From NCBI GenBank assembly GCA_009392815.1, contig VFFS01000045.1, positions 1-64,000 on the forward strand: a stretch of 64,000 nt of DNA. The letters are read 5' to 3'. Positions 1-9,085 of this stretch are shown here, in pieces. The position numbers and the translations under genes were made by a program. Below the pieces are notes generated by a model. That model searched no databases and had not been told where the DNA came from. It saw only the letters and a program-made list of their open reading frames with translations. The stretch is from SAR202 cluster bacterium (GTDB lineage Bacteria > Chloroflexota > Dehalococcoidia > Lucifugimonadales > UBA826). The first letter of the stretch is position 1. Each line of letters starts with the position of its first letter.

Positions 1-1
1 A

Positions 2-136
2 TTAGTCGAATACTTCCTTCACCACCAACAAAGTGAAGAATGCATTCCCAGTAACTTGAAATGCATAGTTGAAATGCTAGAAGTAACATCAAAATTCGCA
101 TATACAGAGGGCTATTTTGCAAGAAAAGAGGATTAA
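2..136 (+). CDS. C-terminal end of an unidentified gene (partial)
   Basis: An open frame enters from the left edge of the window and ends at a TAA after 44 residues (LVEYFLHHQQ to FARKED). No stop interrupts it and the other two forward frames close early, so it is probably the 3-prime end of a gene lying mostly outside the window. The visible residues contain no diagnostic motif. A dehydrogenase C-terminus is possible but cannot be supported. The 143 bases after it, up to the next gene, show no recognisable element. Confidence 0.4.
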   Translation, partial: LVEYFLHHQQSEECIPSNLKCIVEMLEVTSKFAYTEGYFARKED

Positions 137-279
137 CCGCTGTTTCCCGATTTCTCCCCTTCACAAAAAACATAGCGAACTTATGCCTTAAAACTAATTG
201 AAGCGAATGAGGCCGCCTGTTTGAATTTGGTGATAAGAGTAACCACTATGAAAATAGTTTGGCAAAGGACTCAGGCAAA

Positions 280-918
280 ATGATCACAGAAGAGCGAAGA
301 ACAATCCTAGATAAAGAATCTATCTCAGACTACATCTCCACTTGCCAGTCGACTATTTGGCCTTCGATTAGAGCATCTGGTGGAAGCGTGCTATGCATGC
401 TAAATGGCATGATAGGGAGCCCGGCCTCACATATGCTTCAAATGACCAGTTATGAAAACACCGAGTCCTGGCAGACTGGCCAAGGTGCCTGGACAACTGA
501 CAGAGAAAACCTAGTGAAAGAGGAAACCGTACGCATATTGCGACCTGTATCTTCCAGGCCAAAGAAAACGCTCCCTCCTGAAGACAGAAGACCCGTTTAT
601 GGATATAGAAGATTCTTCATTTCACCGACTGATCTTTCAGAATTTGTTACCTGCTCGGAGGAAGGAATATGGCCCAGGATAGAAAGTATGGGAGCTTGTA
701 TACTTGGATTGTGGACGACTGCATCCTCAAGTTCTCCTCTGGAGGTAGTACTCCTAACGGGCTACGACAGCCCGACGCATTGGGACGAAACCAGATTCTA
801 CAATGCCAAGGAAAAAGTTGCGGATACACTCTGGGACAGAGAAGATGAGTTGAGAAAACGCAGAGTCGACATTACTCAAAACACGTGGGTCGAGTTAATG
901 AGATCTATCGATTTTTAA
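280..918 (+). CDS. NIPSNAP-like protein with two tandem alpha-beta barrel domains
   Basis: The 212-residue product contains the same motif twice: WPSIRASGGSVLCMLNG in the first half and WPRIESMGACILGLWTT in the second, each followed by a short strand and a YxxxxxW element (YENTESW, YDSPTHW). This spacing suits NIPSNAP/dimeric alpha-beta barrel proteins, which usually carry one or two ferredoxin-like folds; their biochemical role in bacteria is poorly defined. I chose ATG 280 because AGGACTCAGG lies upstream. A longer TTG start at 259 has no ribosome site. The next gene (970) encodes another small protein of the same fold class, so the two may work together on a small aromatic or carbonyl substrate; that is inference. 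Confidence 0.6.
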   Translation: MITEERRTILDKESISDYISTCQSTIWPSIRASGGSVLCMLNGMIGSPASHMLQMTSYENTESWQTGQGAWTTDRENLVKEETVRILRPVSSRPKKTLPPEDRRPVYGYRRFFISPTDLSEFVTCSEEGIWPRIESMGACILGLWTTASSSSPLEVVLLTGYDSPTHWDETRFYNAKEKVADTLWDREDELRKRRVDITQNTWVELMRSIDF

Positions 919-969
919 GCAATATGGTTAATATGAAACATCATTTAACCAAAAGGGAGAACGTCAATC

Positions 970-1254
970 ATGATAGGGGTACTCACACATCACTGGGCCA
1001 AAAAAGGATCATTTGATCAAGCTAGGATCCTACTAGATGGCAACGGTACGGCCCAGAGTAAGGCTCCAGGTTTTGTCAGCAGGACTACATTGCTATCTCG
1101 TGAAGACACGCAGCAAATCAGCTCAATAGTGATATGGGAAAGTGACGCAATTTATGACACATGGAAAGTGAGTCCTGAAAGAACCAAAGCGATGAATGGG
1201 GCAGAAGAATTGTGGGAAAAACCACCTTTATCAGAAAGATTTGACCTCCCGTAA
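970..1254 (+). CDS. small ABM-domain-like (antibiotic biosynthesis monooxygenase) protein
   Basis: The 94-residue product has the layout of a single dimeric alpha-beta barrel: an N-terminal strand (MIGVLTHHWAKKG), a helix, GFVSRTTLLSRED, the strand SSIVIWESDAIYDTWKVS, and a C-terminal helix. ABM-domain proteins are cofactor-free monooxygenases or heme/quinone-binding proteins. The WES..IYDTW stretch resembles the family's W-x-S/D-xxAxxxW signature. AAGGGAGAA lies 9 bases before ATG, so the start is firm. It follows the NIPSNAP-like gene by 51 bases on the same strand and faces fabF convergently. The exact substrate cannot be read from sequence. Confidence 0.6.
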   Translation: MIGVLTHHWAKKGSFDQARILLDGNGTAQSKAPGFVSRTTLLSREDTQQISSIVIWESDAIYDTWKVSPERTKAMNGAEELWEKPPLSERFDLP

Positions 1255-1287
1255 TTAAGTGACTCCCAAATAATCACGTTCTAGAAC

Positions 1288-2538
1288 TTAGTCATTAACC
1301 GCAGCAAACACCACGCAGGCATTTTGTCCACCAAACCCAAAATTATTGGAGAGGGCAAATTTCACATCGACTCTTCTTGCTTGATTCGGTACAAAATCTA
1401 GGTCGCATGCCTCATCCTGATTTGTAAGATTGATTGTAGGATGAATTGTTCCAGTTTCTATCGTCTTCACCACAGCTACTGCCTCTATAGCTCCCGCCCC
1501 TCCAAGTGCATGACCTGTCATTGATTTTGTAGAACTTATCGGAACCGTATAAGCGGCTTCTCCAAATGCTTTCTTAATAGCCTTCGTCTCTGACGCATCA
1601 TTAAGTGGTGTTGATGTCCCATGTGCATTTATATAGTCGACATCCTCCGGAGTAATACCGGCATCATGCAATGCGAATCTAATAGCCCTTGCTGCGCCTT
1701 CTCCATTTTCGTCAGGCTGAACAGCATGGAAAGCGTCTGAAGATACTCCGTATCCTAAAATCTCTGCTATTACATTTGCTCCCCTGTTGACCGCATGTTC
1801 CATACTCTCCAAAACCAGTACTCCTGCTCCTTCAGCAGGCACGAAACCATCACGGTCAGCATCAAATGGTCTACTGGCTTGGGAAGGATCTCCCTTAAAA
1901 CGACTAAGTGCCCTGATAACGTGAAACCCTCCGAGGCCCAAACGACTTATACCTGCTTCACACCCACCCCCCAAAACAACATCAGCAGCTCCTCTCCTGA
2001 TTACCTCAGCAGCCTCTCCTATTGCCTGATTTCCTGCAGCACACGCGGTAATGACAGTATTTGTATACCCTTGGAGCCCAAATATCCTACTTATTTGTGC
2101 AGCAGCCATATTAGGGAGGATCATGGGAACAAAAAATGGACTCATACGCATTCCTCCTTTATCAAACAGAGTTGCAGCATTTTCCTCTGTAGTGGGAAAT
2201 CCTCCATTCCCGTTTCCCATAACAACACCCAAACGTTCCCCGTTTTCCTCCGATAGATTCAATCCAGAATTTTCTATAGCCGTGGCAGCAGCAGCCACTG
2301 CCATTTGGGAAAATCTGGCCATCCTCCTGGTTTCTTTTGCATTGGCAAACTGAGAAGCATCAAAATCCTGGACTTCTCCGGCTATGTCATTGGGAAATTC
2401 GCTCGCATCACACAAAGTAATTTTACCGATACCTGAAACACCTGAAACAAGATTCTCCCAATACTCTTCCACTGTCTTACCTGTGGGAGCCATCACTCCC
2501 ATACCAGTCACAACCACCCTTTTTATCTCATCAGACAT
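1288..2538 (-). CDS. fabF: beta-ketoacyl-ACP synthase II
   Basis: A 416-residue condensing enzyme of fatty acid elongation that joins malonyl-ACP to acyl-ACP in the cytoplasm. The catalytic triad is visible: Cys166 in TACAAGN, His306 in NAHGTSTPLND and His343 in TGHALGGAGA. The C-terminal glycine-rich NNFGFGGQNA is also present. Length is normal for FabF. GAGG lies about 10 bases before the ATG. It follows folC by 45 bases on the same strand, so both may be co-transcribed. No acpP or fabD is nearby, so this copy stands apart from a classical fab cluster. Confidence 0.95.
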   Translation of the reverse strand: MSDEIKRVVVTGMGVMAPTGKTVEEYWENLVSGVSGIGKITLCDASEFPNDIAGEVQDFDASQFANAKETRRMARFSQMAVAAAATAIENSGLNLSEENGERLGVVMGNGNGGFPTTEENAATLFDKGGMRMSPFFVPMILPNMAAAQISRIFGLQGYTNTVITACAAGNQAIGEAAEVIRRGAADVVLGGGCEAGISRLGLGGFHVIRALSRFKGDPSQASRPFDADRDGFVPAEGAGVLVLESMEHAVNRGANVIAEILGYGVSSDAFHAVQPDENGEGAARAIRFALHDAGITPEDVDYINAHGTSTPLNDASETKAIKKAFGEAAYTVPISSTKSMTGHALGGAGAIEAVAVVKTIETGTIHPTINLTNQDEACDLDFVPNQARRVDVKFALSNNFGFGGQNACVVFAAVND

Positions 2539-2583
2539 CCGATATACCTCGTTTCTTCTCTATTGAAATCTTTGTACTTTGAT

Positions 2584-4002
2584 TTATATCCCAGCGGGAA
2601 TGTTGGAATAAATCTCAGGATCTATATTTTGTTTCCACTCAATAACCTCTGCTGCCACAGAAATCGAACCGGTACCCAACACTAAATCATTAGCTCCAGC
2701 TATCGAAAGAGCTAATTCAACTCCGTCCCCCACACTTTCCATTTCACCGTTAGGTTTAACAAGACTCATCCCTAATTTTTGTGCCTGGTCTCGGATGAGT
2801 CCAGAAGGGGACGACCTAGGATGCCTTGACCTAACAGGCACTGTTAAAGATGCCAAAGACTCAAACTGTTGCAGTACCCCCACCGAATCATGTCCTGATA
2901 ACACTCCAAATATGAGTATAACTCTATCTATTTTGAGTATGTCACGCCTTCTCATATCATTAATCGCCTGAACAACAGATGACGCCGAATGGGTATTATG
3001 TGCCCCATCAACCATGAGAATAGGACCGTTATCCTGTAAAACCTCTAGGCGGGCAGGCCAATGTACTGACTCAAGCCCGCTCTTAATATTGGAAGATGAA
3101 ATCTCAAATCCAAGATCATTTAGGGTTTCTGATACAGCAATAGCCGTAGCAGCATTCTCTGCCTGGTGGGGACCCATCAGCGGAAGTCTAAATGAATATT
3201 CATCAATATCTCCCGTAATCACAATGTTCTGGGTCTTAATATCGTTAGGCTCTGCGATTACTTCGTAGGCAGATTTAACATCTAATACACTAGAGGATTT
3301 TTCCTTTGCTACTTCACTTATAACGGGATAGACTTCCTCACCGTAAGGTTGAGGCGCAACAATCACAGGAATATCTCGCTTTATTATCCCTGATTTCTCT
3401 CCCGCAATAAGTTCAACAGTGTCTCCAAGTATCTTCGTGTGATCCAAACTAATTGAGGTGATAACGGAAATCAAGGGACACAATATGTTGGTTGCATCCA
3501 ATCTTCCTCCAAGTCCGGTTTCTATCACTTGCATGTCAGCCTGTTTGACTGCGTAGTAGTGGAAAGCAGCTGTCACCATAAACTCAAACCATGTGACTCC
3601 TCCATATTTCCCCTCAGTCGAAGTTTGTTCTATAAATGGCCACAGGTCGGACACAAGCGTTATGAAGTCATTTTTAGGAATTGGATTCATACGAAACCTT
3701 ATACGTTCCGTCAGAGAGTGAAGGTGAGGGGATGTAGCAAGACCAACATTTTTTCCGGAGGCATCAATAATCGACGCTACCATTGCACATGTACTGCCTT
3801 TACCTTTAGTGCCGGCTACATGAACTGAAGGAACCGCATTCTGTGGATCACCCAATAGCTGAGCGAGAAAAATCATGCGCTCCAGATGGAAATCAGAGTG
3901 CTTAGGACTATGTGTATTTCTTTCAAAGTCTGCGAGACTCAAGCAAAGATCAACAGCCTCAGAATATGATAAGGAATTAGGAGTTGAAAAATTTTGGCCC
4001 AT
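2584..4002 (-). CDS. folC: bifunctional folylpolyglutamate synthase / dihydrofolate synthase
   Basis: A 472-residue Mur-ligase-family enzyme that adds glutamate to dihydropteroate and to reduced folates, using ATP. The P-loop VAGTKGKGSTCAM lies near residue 62 and the family signature ETGLGGRLDATN follows near residue 162; HQAENAATAIAV and VDGAHN mark the central and C-terminal Mur-ligase domains. Length is slightly above the usual 420-450, mainly at the N-terminus. It lies immediately upstream of fabF. Folate polyglutamylation links logically to thyX and fmt elsewhere in the window. Confidence 0.93.
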   Translation of the reverse strand: MGQNFSTPNSLSYSEAVDLCLSLADFERNTHSPKHSDFHLERMIFLAQLLGDPQNAVPSVHVAGTKGKGSTCAMVASIIDASGKNVGLATSPHLHSLTERIRFRMNPIPKNDFITLVSDLWPFIEQTSTEGKYGGVTWFEFMVTAAFHYYAVKQADMQVIETGLGGRLDATNILCPLISVITSISLDHTKILGDTVELIAGEKSGIIKRDIPVIVAPQPYGEEVYPVISEVAKEKSSSVLDVKSAYEVIAEPNDIKTQNIVITGDIDEYSFRLPLMGPHQAENAATAIAVSETLNDLGFEISSSNIKSGLESVHWPARLEVLQDNGPILMVDGAHNTHSASSVVQAINDMRRRDILKIDRVILIFGVLSGHDSVGVLQQFESLASLTVPVRSRHPRSSPSGLIRDQAQKLGMSLVKPNGEMESVGDGVELALSIAGANDLVLGTGSISVAAEVIEWKQNIDPEIYSNIPAGI

Positions 4003-4113
4003 TTAAGTCTGCGTTGCTTATTTAGATTCACACCTACAATTTAGAAACTCTCGTCAATACGATCGACCTAAACCACAAAATCTTACTAGGAGCGTCGATT
4101 AATTTTAACCCAA

Positions 4114-6054
4114 CTAGCTCGATGCCATGATACGCTGTGTTTCAGAGAGATTGATTACACCATTCCCATTCCCATTCCCATTCCCATTCTGATTGTCCCC
4201 TGGCAACAGACCGTTAATTCTACCTATAAGAGAAGCAATTTTGTCGACAGTGTCTTCGCTAATATCGTATTTGACTTTGTCAAAATTTTCGAGAAGATAT
4301 GCTGCAGGCCTATACCTATCAAAACTCCCTCCCGCTATCCCGGCGGAACTAAAATGTGACTTGATTCTCTCAACGATTCTTGGATTACTTTCTGAAATTG
4401 CTTTCATAGTAAGAGGCTCTTCGAGTTCCGAAGAATATGCGAGATTGACTAGCTTCAAATAAAAATTTGGCTCAAATAGGTCCTCAATATCAGCGTCACG
4501 TACTCTTGTAACCTCTACCCATTTAACCGCATTTTCGTCAGTGGTGTCATTAGATCTATTAATACGCTCCACCCTCTGCTTGTTGGTGGGGGTAATGTCC
4601 ATCATGACAGCAACGCTTACATAGTTCTCACCTAATAAGGAAACAAATGTAGGCAAATTCTCAGCACTTCCCACGGGCACAACGACCCATCGTGGGTCAA
4701 TACGACCTGCACCATTAGAAGCAGAAAGGTCACCTAAAGTTTGCAAGTAAATAAGATCCGATGCTGAATTAACCATCAAACAATGGGGAGCTAAAAACAA
4801 TGTCTGAGCCATCTGCCATCCAAGAGCCATCTGAAGAGGGAAAACTGTCTCATGATCATTTTCTACCGCGTCGTGACTCACAACCGTTCCGACTCCATCC
4901 ATGTCTTGAACAGTTCTCACTCTATTCAATTTTTCCAGATCTACCATGAAGGGTGAATGCGTGGTGTATATCACTTGGCATTGTGGGGCGAGTCTCTCGT
5001 CCATAAAGCGCAAGAAATCTTTTTGAGCCATTGCGTGGAGAGCGGTTCCAGGCTCGTCCAACAAAATAACTAGATCACTGGTTTCTGTTTCCTCTAAGTG
5101 TGAAAAATAGGACAAAAACGAGAAGAACCAGACAAATCCTTTTGACCTCTCATCAAAAGATACAGTCACCCTATGTCGAGCATTCTCAATACGAACATGA
5201 AGAATTTTTCCTTCATTCATAGGTGCTGGATCCCGCGGATCAGCTTGGGATAGATCAAACTCCACTTTCAATTGACGATTCTGACGCCAGTACTCAAAAA
5301 TTTCATCGGTGATGGTTATAGAAGCTGATTCCAATTCAACTTTTACGTCCTCATATCCAAGGTCTTCCTCTAATTCCTCTAGACTGACGCCCGAAAGTGT
5401 CAAAAGAGACATAAATGTGCGGTCCGCGTCATCAAAAGGACCACCTTCCGCCGTCCTTTTCTTCAGATCAGAAATAGATATCTTGCCACGCATCGTACTG
5501 TAGTTATCAAAATATACGAATTTTGGGAGCCATTTTTCCAAGAAATCATCGGCGATTTTTTTCGCCACCGGGGAAATTGTCCCAGATTCTGTCTTATCTG
5601 CTATCCCACCAGGTATTGAGACTGGGGTTGGAGAAAAAGAAGGGGTAAAAGAATTCTCAATTGCTGGTGCCGATTCTGATATATTTACTTCCCATATACG
5701 TTCATTCTTATAATTCTTTCCCACTATCACCTTGTTGGAAGCCAAAACTCCTTCACCGAAATTGGCTTCTATTTCAGAGACCTCTTCCTTCGATAATTCA
5801 AATTCTGCCTTTGCAACAGTACATGGATTTTGTTCATGAATTTTCTTATATTTTATATAGCCCTTCCTAGGGAAATCTCGGATTTTAAATTGGTCATCTT
5901 CGCCAGAAATGGAGTTTATCTTTCTTATGGCCTCTAAAAATGCCGTTTTACCTGACTCATTCTTTCCAACGAGAGCAGTTACATCTTCTAAGGTTACCCA
6001 GGAAGAGTCATCAATACTTCTGTAATTTATCACTCTGGCCCGCGTGATTCTCAT
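4114..6054 (-). CDS. OLD-family-like AAA ATPase with a degenerate TOPRIM region
   Basis: An SMC/ABC-type ATPase fused to a C-terminal TOPRIM-like region, the architecture of overcoming-lysogenization-defect (OLD) proteins. Visible are Walker A (VGKNESGKT, near residue 30), Walker B (LVILLDEPG), the following ALH, and the switch histidine in YTTHSPF. In the TOPRIM region the expected VEGxSD is VNSASD, so the first acidic residue is missing, and the second acidic motif reads MMDIT. Nuclease activity is therefore doubtful. The start is set at 6054 because GGAGG lies 5 bases before that ATG; a longer frame from 6087 lacks a ribosome site. The C-terminus carries a GN repeat from a hexanucleotide tract. 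The gene is isolated, so a defence role is only a possibility. Confidence 0.75.
   Translation of the reverse strand: MRITRARVINYRSIDDSSWVTLEDVTALVGKNESGKTAFLEAIRKINSISGEDDQFKIRDFPRKGYIKYKKIHEQNPCTVAKAEFELSKEEVSEIEANFGEGVLASNKVIVGKNYKNERIWEVNISESAPAIENSFTPSFSPTPVSIPGGIADKTESGTISPVAKKIADDFLEKWLPKFVYFDNYSTMRGKISISDLKKRTAEGGPFDDADRTFMSLLTLSGVSLEELEEDLGYEDVKVELESASITITDEIFEYWRQNRQLKVEFDLSQADPRDPAPMNEGKILHVRIENARHRVTVSFDERSKGFVWFFSFLSYFSHLEETETSDLVILLDEPGTALHAMAQKDFLRFMDERLAPQCQVIYTTHSPFMVDLEKLNRVRTVQDMDGVGTVVSHDAVENDHETVFPLQMALGWQMAQTLFLAPHCLMVNSASDLIYLQTLGDLSASNGAGRIDPRWVVVPVGSAENLPTFVSLLGENYVSVAVMMDITPTNKQRVERINRSNDTTDENAVKWVEVTRVRDADIEDLFEPNFYLKLVNLAYSSELEEPLTMKAISESNPRIVERIKSHFSSAGIAGGSFDRYRPAAYLLENFDKVKYDISEDTVDKIASLIGRINGLLPGDNQNGNGNGNGNGVINLSETQRIMASS
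4161..4190. repeat. hexanucleotide microsatellite inside the OLD-like gene
   Basis: Four exact tandem copies of CATTCC plus a fifth with one change. Read on the minus strand they encode a Gly-Asn repeat about 20 residues before the C-terminus of the OLD-like protein. Because the unit is 6 bases, gain or loss of copies would change protein length without shifting frame. Confidence 0.85.
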
Positions 6055-6076
6055 TAGGTCCTCCATATGCAAAATG

Positions 6077-6097
6077 CTTATCACCAAGCGTGATAAG
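6077..6097 (-). promoter_or_regulatory. perfect inverted repeat before the OLD-like gene
   Basis: CTTATCAC and GTGATAAG form perfect 8-base arms separated by 5 bases. The element ends 22 bases before the start codon of the OLD-like gene, just upstream of its ribosome site. It could be an operator or a leader hairpin. The rest of the 268-base gap up to the SDR gene (to 6322) shows no other clear element. Confidence 0.35.
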
Positions 6098-6322
6098 AAA
6101 ACACAAAATGCGATTGGTTATGCTGAAACCCACCTGAGACTGCCCATTCAGACGCTTATGGGTAACATGACGATCCAAACCGCTCCATCAAGCAAACCAA
6201 ACCATCAGCATGGGTGCAAGCGATTTCTAGTGCCAAGTTTGGCCAATCGGGGAGGATATCTCAGTAGATTAAATGCTTGAAAAACCCGAATTTTTCCCAA
6301 GGAAAGCCATCAATTCATCAAC

Positions 6323-7177
6323 CTATACAAGACTATATCCGCTGCCCGGACGATCAGAATCGACTCCTGTCCCTCGAGGTTTATCCAGTAAACCAAATTC
6401 AGAGAGAATTTGCTGACTATACGTAACTCTTCCAGTGACCTTGTCAATCGGTTCAGTCGCTAATACCAGTGCAGCTTTCGCCATTAGCTCAGGATGCTCT
6501 CCGCGAGGATCATCCATACCAGTTACCAAATTATGAAAAACGGTCCCCGGAGTAGGCACCACCTGAGAAGGTGAAACACAATTAACAACAACTCCTTCAG
6601 AATAAACTTCCTGTGCTAGTCCCTGGGTGAAACGCTCCAAAGCCGCCTTTTCAGCTCCGTAACAAGTACCACCAGAATTTGATGGCGCATCCGGATAAGG
6701 TCCTCTCCCTGGTCCTATCGCTGCACCTGATGAAATGTTTACAATATTTCCAGATTTATTCTTCAGCATGTCAATAAGAGCAAGCTGGCTAAGAATAAAG
6801 GGAGCATGGAAATTAACTTCCCAAGAACGTTTCCAACGTCTTATGACATAGTCCTTTATGGGAACGAAATAAGTAAGTGCGGCATTATTAACCAGGATGT
6901 CGACATCACCGTAAATCTCATGAGTCTCATCGAAAAGTCTCACACAATCTTCTTCCAAAGATATATTTACTGTCGAAGCAGTTGCCTCCCCTCCATTCTC
7001 TCTAATGTCAGATACGGTTTTTTCTAAAGAGCCTTCAAGAGGATGCTCACCTTCTCTCAGAGTTCGAGCAGCGCAAATTACATTTCCACCTTCGGCCGCA
7101 AACAACCGGGCAATCTCTGCCCCTATTCCTCTGCTCGCCCCAGTAACAACAACATTCTTTCCATCTATCTTACCCAT
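6323..7177 (-). CDS. short-chain dehydrogenase/reductase
   Basis: A 284-residue classical SDR using NAD(P). The cofactor motif TGASRGIG lies at residues 12-19, NNAA at 97-100, Ser149/150 in NISSG, and the active-site pair Tyr173 and Lys177 in YGAEK. An extended loop near 155-170 (GPGRGPYPDAPSNSGG) and a long C-terminal segment (from about 195) distinguish it from FabG-type enzymes. The substrate cannot be deduced. It diverges from the mannose-1-P guanylyltransferase gene across a 210-base gap that must hold both promoters. Confidence 0.85.
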   Translation of the reverse strand: MGKIDGKNVVVTGASRGIGAEIARLFAAEGGNVICAARTLREGEHPLEGSLEKTVSDIRENGGEATASTVNISLEEDCVRLFDETHEIYGDVDILVNNAALTYFVPIKDYVIRRWKRSWEVNFHAPFILSQLALIDMLKNKSGNIVNISSGAAIGPGRGPYPDAPSNSGGTCYGAEKAALERFTQGLAQEVYSEGVVVNCVSPSQVVPTPGTVFHNLVTGMDDPRGEHPELMAKAALVLATEPIDKVTGRVTYSQQILSEFGLLDKPRGTGVDSDRPGSGYSLV

Positions 7178-7387
7178 TATTTAATTTGCTCCTACTTTTT
7201 TACACCAATTTTAATTATCAAAATAGACCTTAACAAATAATCCCAAGGTCACTATATGGTAAAAAGGATATTGACCCTCTAAACAGTGCCTATTTATAAT
7301 CGACATACACTGCTTTAATACTCTGAAAGTTGTTGTCGAGAGTCCCTGACTACTCAGCAGCTGGTACTCACAGATTGGGTAAACGAT

Positions 7388-8815
7388 ATGACTATACAAC
7401 CAGTAATTCTCGCCGGGGGATCCGGCACGAGACTTTGGCCGCTGTCCAAGGAAAGTTACTCAAAACCATTTCTGGCAATCGATGGCGGAAGATCTCTAAT
7501 TCAAGAGACTTCAAACAGGCTAAAAGGGATTACTGAACAGTCATCAATTGTAGTTTGTGCCGAAACAAACAGATTTCTGGTTAAAGATCAACTGGAAGAA
7601 ATTGATCAGTCACCCGACTGGATAATACTGGAGCCCATAGGTAAAAATACCGCCCCAGCACTGACAATAGCCGCAATCCAAGCAGTTAGAGAGAATGATC
7701 GATCAATACTACTTTCATTACATTCGGACCACATTATTCAAGATGTGGACTCCTTTCAAAAATCTCTCAAAACCGCTGTGCCGGCTGCAGAATCAGGGGG
7801 AATAGTCACATTTGGAATCATTCCTTCCACTCCAAGTTCTGGATTCGGATATTTGCGTAAAGGTGAAATTAAAAATGGGTTGGGAGAACTTTTAGACTTC
7901 ATAGAAAAACCTGACGAGAAAACAGCCTTGGAATTCCTGGATTCTGGGCAATATCTTTGGAACAGCGGTATATTCATGTTGAAGGCATCCATCTGGATAG
8001 AGCAAGTCCGAAAACACGCACCTGAAATTTATGAAGTATGCAAGTCAGCGATGGATTCGAGTACAAAAGACGGTTTGTTCTTAAGACCGGAGTCCGAGAT
8101 CTTCAAGACTTGTCCCAGTGACGCAATAGACTATGCGGTCATGGAAAAGGTTGTTGGAAACCCTGAAGGGCCACTATGCTGGGTATCAGAAATAGATGCT
8201 GGATGGTCAGATCTAGGTTCTTGGCATTCTTTTTGGAAAAATGGAATTCCTGACGACCAGGGCAACGTGACTACTGGAGAAGTATTCTTAAAATCAGTAA
8301 CTGATTCACTCATCTTATCTACTCACAGAACTCTTGGTGTTTTGGGATTGGATCAAGCTATCGTGGTAGAAACTGCAGATTCAATATTGGTAACCACTAT
8401 GGAACATGAGCAACTAGTAAAAGATCTAGTGGAAGATATAAATTCCGATCGTAATTCTAATACCAACTACCATGTCAAGATCCACCGACCTTGGGGTACA
8501 TATGAAATTTTAGATAAAGGCCCAGGATTTCAAGTGAAACGGCTAACTGTTAAGGCTGGAGAGTCACTTTCTTTACAAGTACACCAGCATAGGGCGGAAC
8601 ATTGGATTGTGGTAAAAGGGACAGCCTCTGTGACAAAAGGAGAAATCACATTAACACTAGAGGAAAATGAGTCGACTTTCATATCTCAAGGAGAAAAACA
8701 TAGGCTCGAAAATACAACCAAGTCCGATTTGGAAATTATTGAGGTGCAGTCAGGAACATATTTTGGAGAAGACGATATAGTTAGAATTGAAGACAAATAC
8801 AATCGGGCACATTAG
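7388..8815 (+). CDS. manC: bifunctional mannose-1-phosphate guanylyltransferase / mannose-6-phosphate isomerase
   Basis: A 475-residue enzyme that makes GDP-mannose from mannose-1-phosphate and, through its C-terminal cupin, interconverts mannose-6-P and fructose-6-P. The nucleotidyltransferase signature GGSGTRLWPLS lies at residues 10-20 with KPF following, and FIEKP and LWNSGIFML are typical of the family. The C-terminal type II PMI cupin starts near residue 358 (HRPWGTYEILDKGPGF) and includes the metal-site stretch SLQVHQHRAEHWIVVKG. Length and domain order match ManC/AlgA/XanB. GDP-mannose could feed polyprenyl-phosphate-linked glycans, in line with the two GT2 genes near 50 kb. Confidence 0.93.
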   Translation: MTIQPVILAGGSGTRLWPLSKESYSKPFLAIDGGRSLIQETSNRLKGITEQSSIVVCAETNRFLVKDQLEEIDQSPDWIILEPIGKNTAPALTIAAIQAVRENDRSILLSLHSDHIIQDVDSFQKSLKTAVPAAESGGIVTFGIIPSTPSSGFGYLRKGEIKNGLGELLDFIEKPDEKTALEFLDSGQYLWNSGIFMLKASIWIEQVRKHAPEIYEVCKSAMDSSTKDGLFLRPESEIFKTCPSDAIDYAVMEKVVGNPEGPLCWVSEIDAGWSDLGSWHSFWKNGIPDDQGNVTTGEVFLKSVTDSLILSTHRTLGVLGLDQAIVVETADSILVTTMEHEQLVKDLVEDINSDRNSNTNYHVKIHRPWGTYEILDKGPGFQVKRLTVKAGESLSLQVHQHRAEHWIVVKGTASVTKGEITLTLEENESTFISQGEKHRLENTTKSDLEIIEVQSGTYFGEDDIVRIEDKYNRAH

Positions 8816-8889
8816 CAAATGTAAGGATCATAGAAATTGATACTTTTACTACAGCTGAAATTCCACAGTTACCAGGAAGTGAGTTACAG

Positions 8890-9057
8890 ATGCGTGAATT
8901 GCCCCTAGTTTTCCCTTTAGCACTAATTGCCATTGTCGTCACGCTGGCATTCTATAGCGTGTATGCAGTCGCTGACACGGCAGAAAAGTACAGGACAGAA
9001 GAGCGAAACCTAGAGTGGCATCAAGATACTGCGTTGTTAATTTGCCCGTTTCATTAG
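8890..9057 (+). CDS. candidate 55-residue single-pass membrane protein
   Basis: A short reading frame from ATG 8890 to TAG 9055-9057. It begins MRELPLVF, continues through about 22 hydrophobic residues (LPLVFPLALIAIVVTLAFYS) and ends in a charged tail (AEKYRTEERNLEWHQD). That profile is typical of a small bitopic membrane protein. AGGAAG lies about 11 bases before the start. It sits between manC and an SDR gene on the same strand. No family is recognised. Confidence 0.45.
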   Translation: MRELPLVFPLALIAIVVTLAFYSVYAVADTAEKYRTEERNLEWHQDTALLICPFH

Positions 9058-9085
9058 AGATAAATATTAGGAGCAGATATAAAAA

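Noticed and set aside
1278-1287. GTTCTAGAAC palindrome between the ABM-like gene and fabF
   Set aside because: A 10-base loop-free palindrome without a T-run is too short to call a terminator or operator.
1795-2353. Two plus-strand open frames of 153 and 100 residues
   Set aside because: They lie wholly within fabF on the other strand, have no ribosome site and show no family resemblance.
6044-6280. 78-residue plus-strand frame before the SDR gene
   Set aside because: It overlaps the OLD-like start region, has low-complexity composition and no ribosome site.
7211-7399. 62-residue minus-strand frame upstream of manC
   Set aside because: It runs across the divergent promoter region and the manC start, with no motif or ribosome site.
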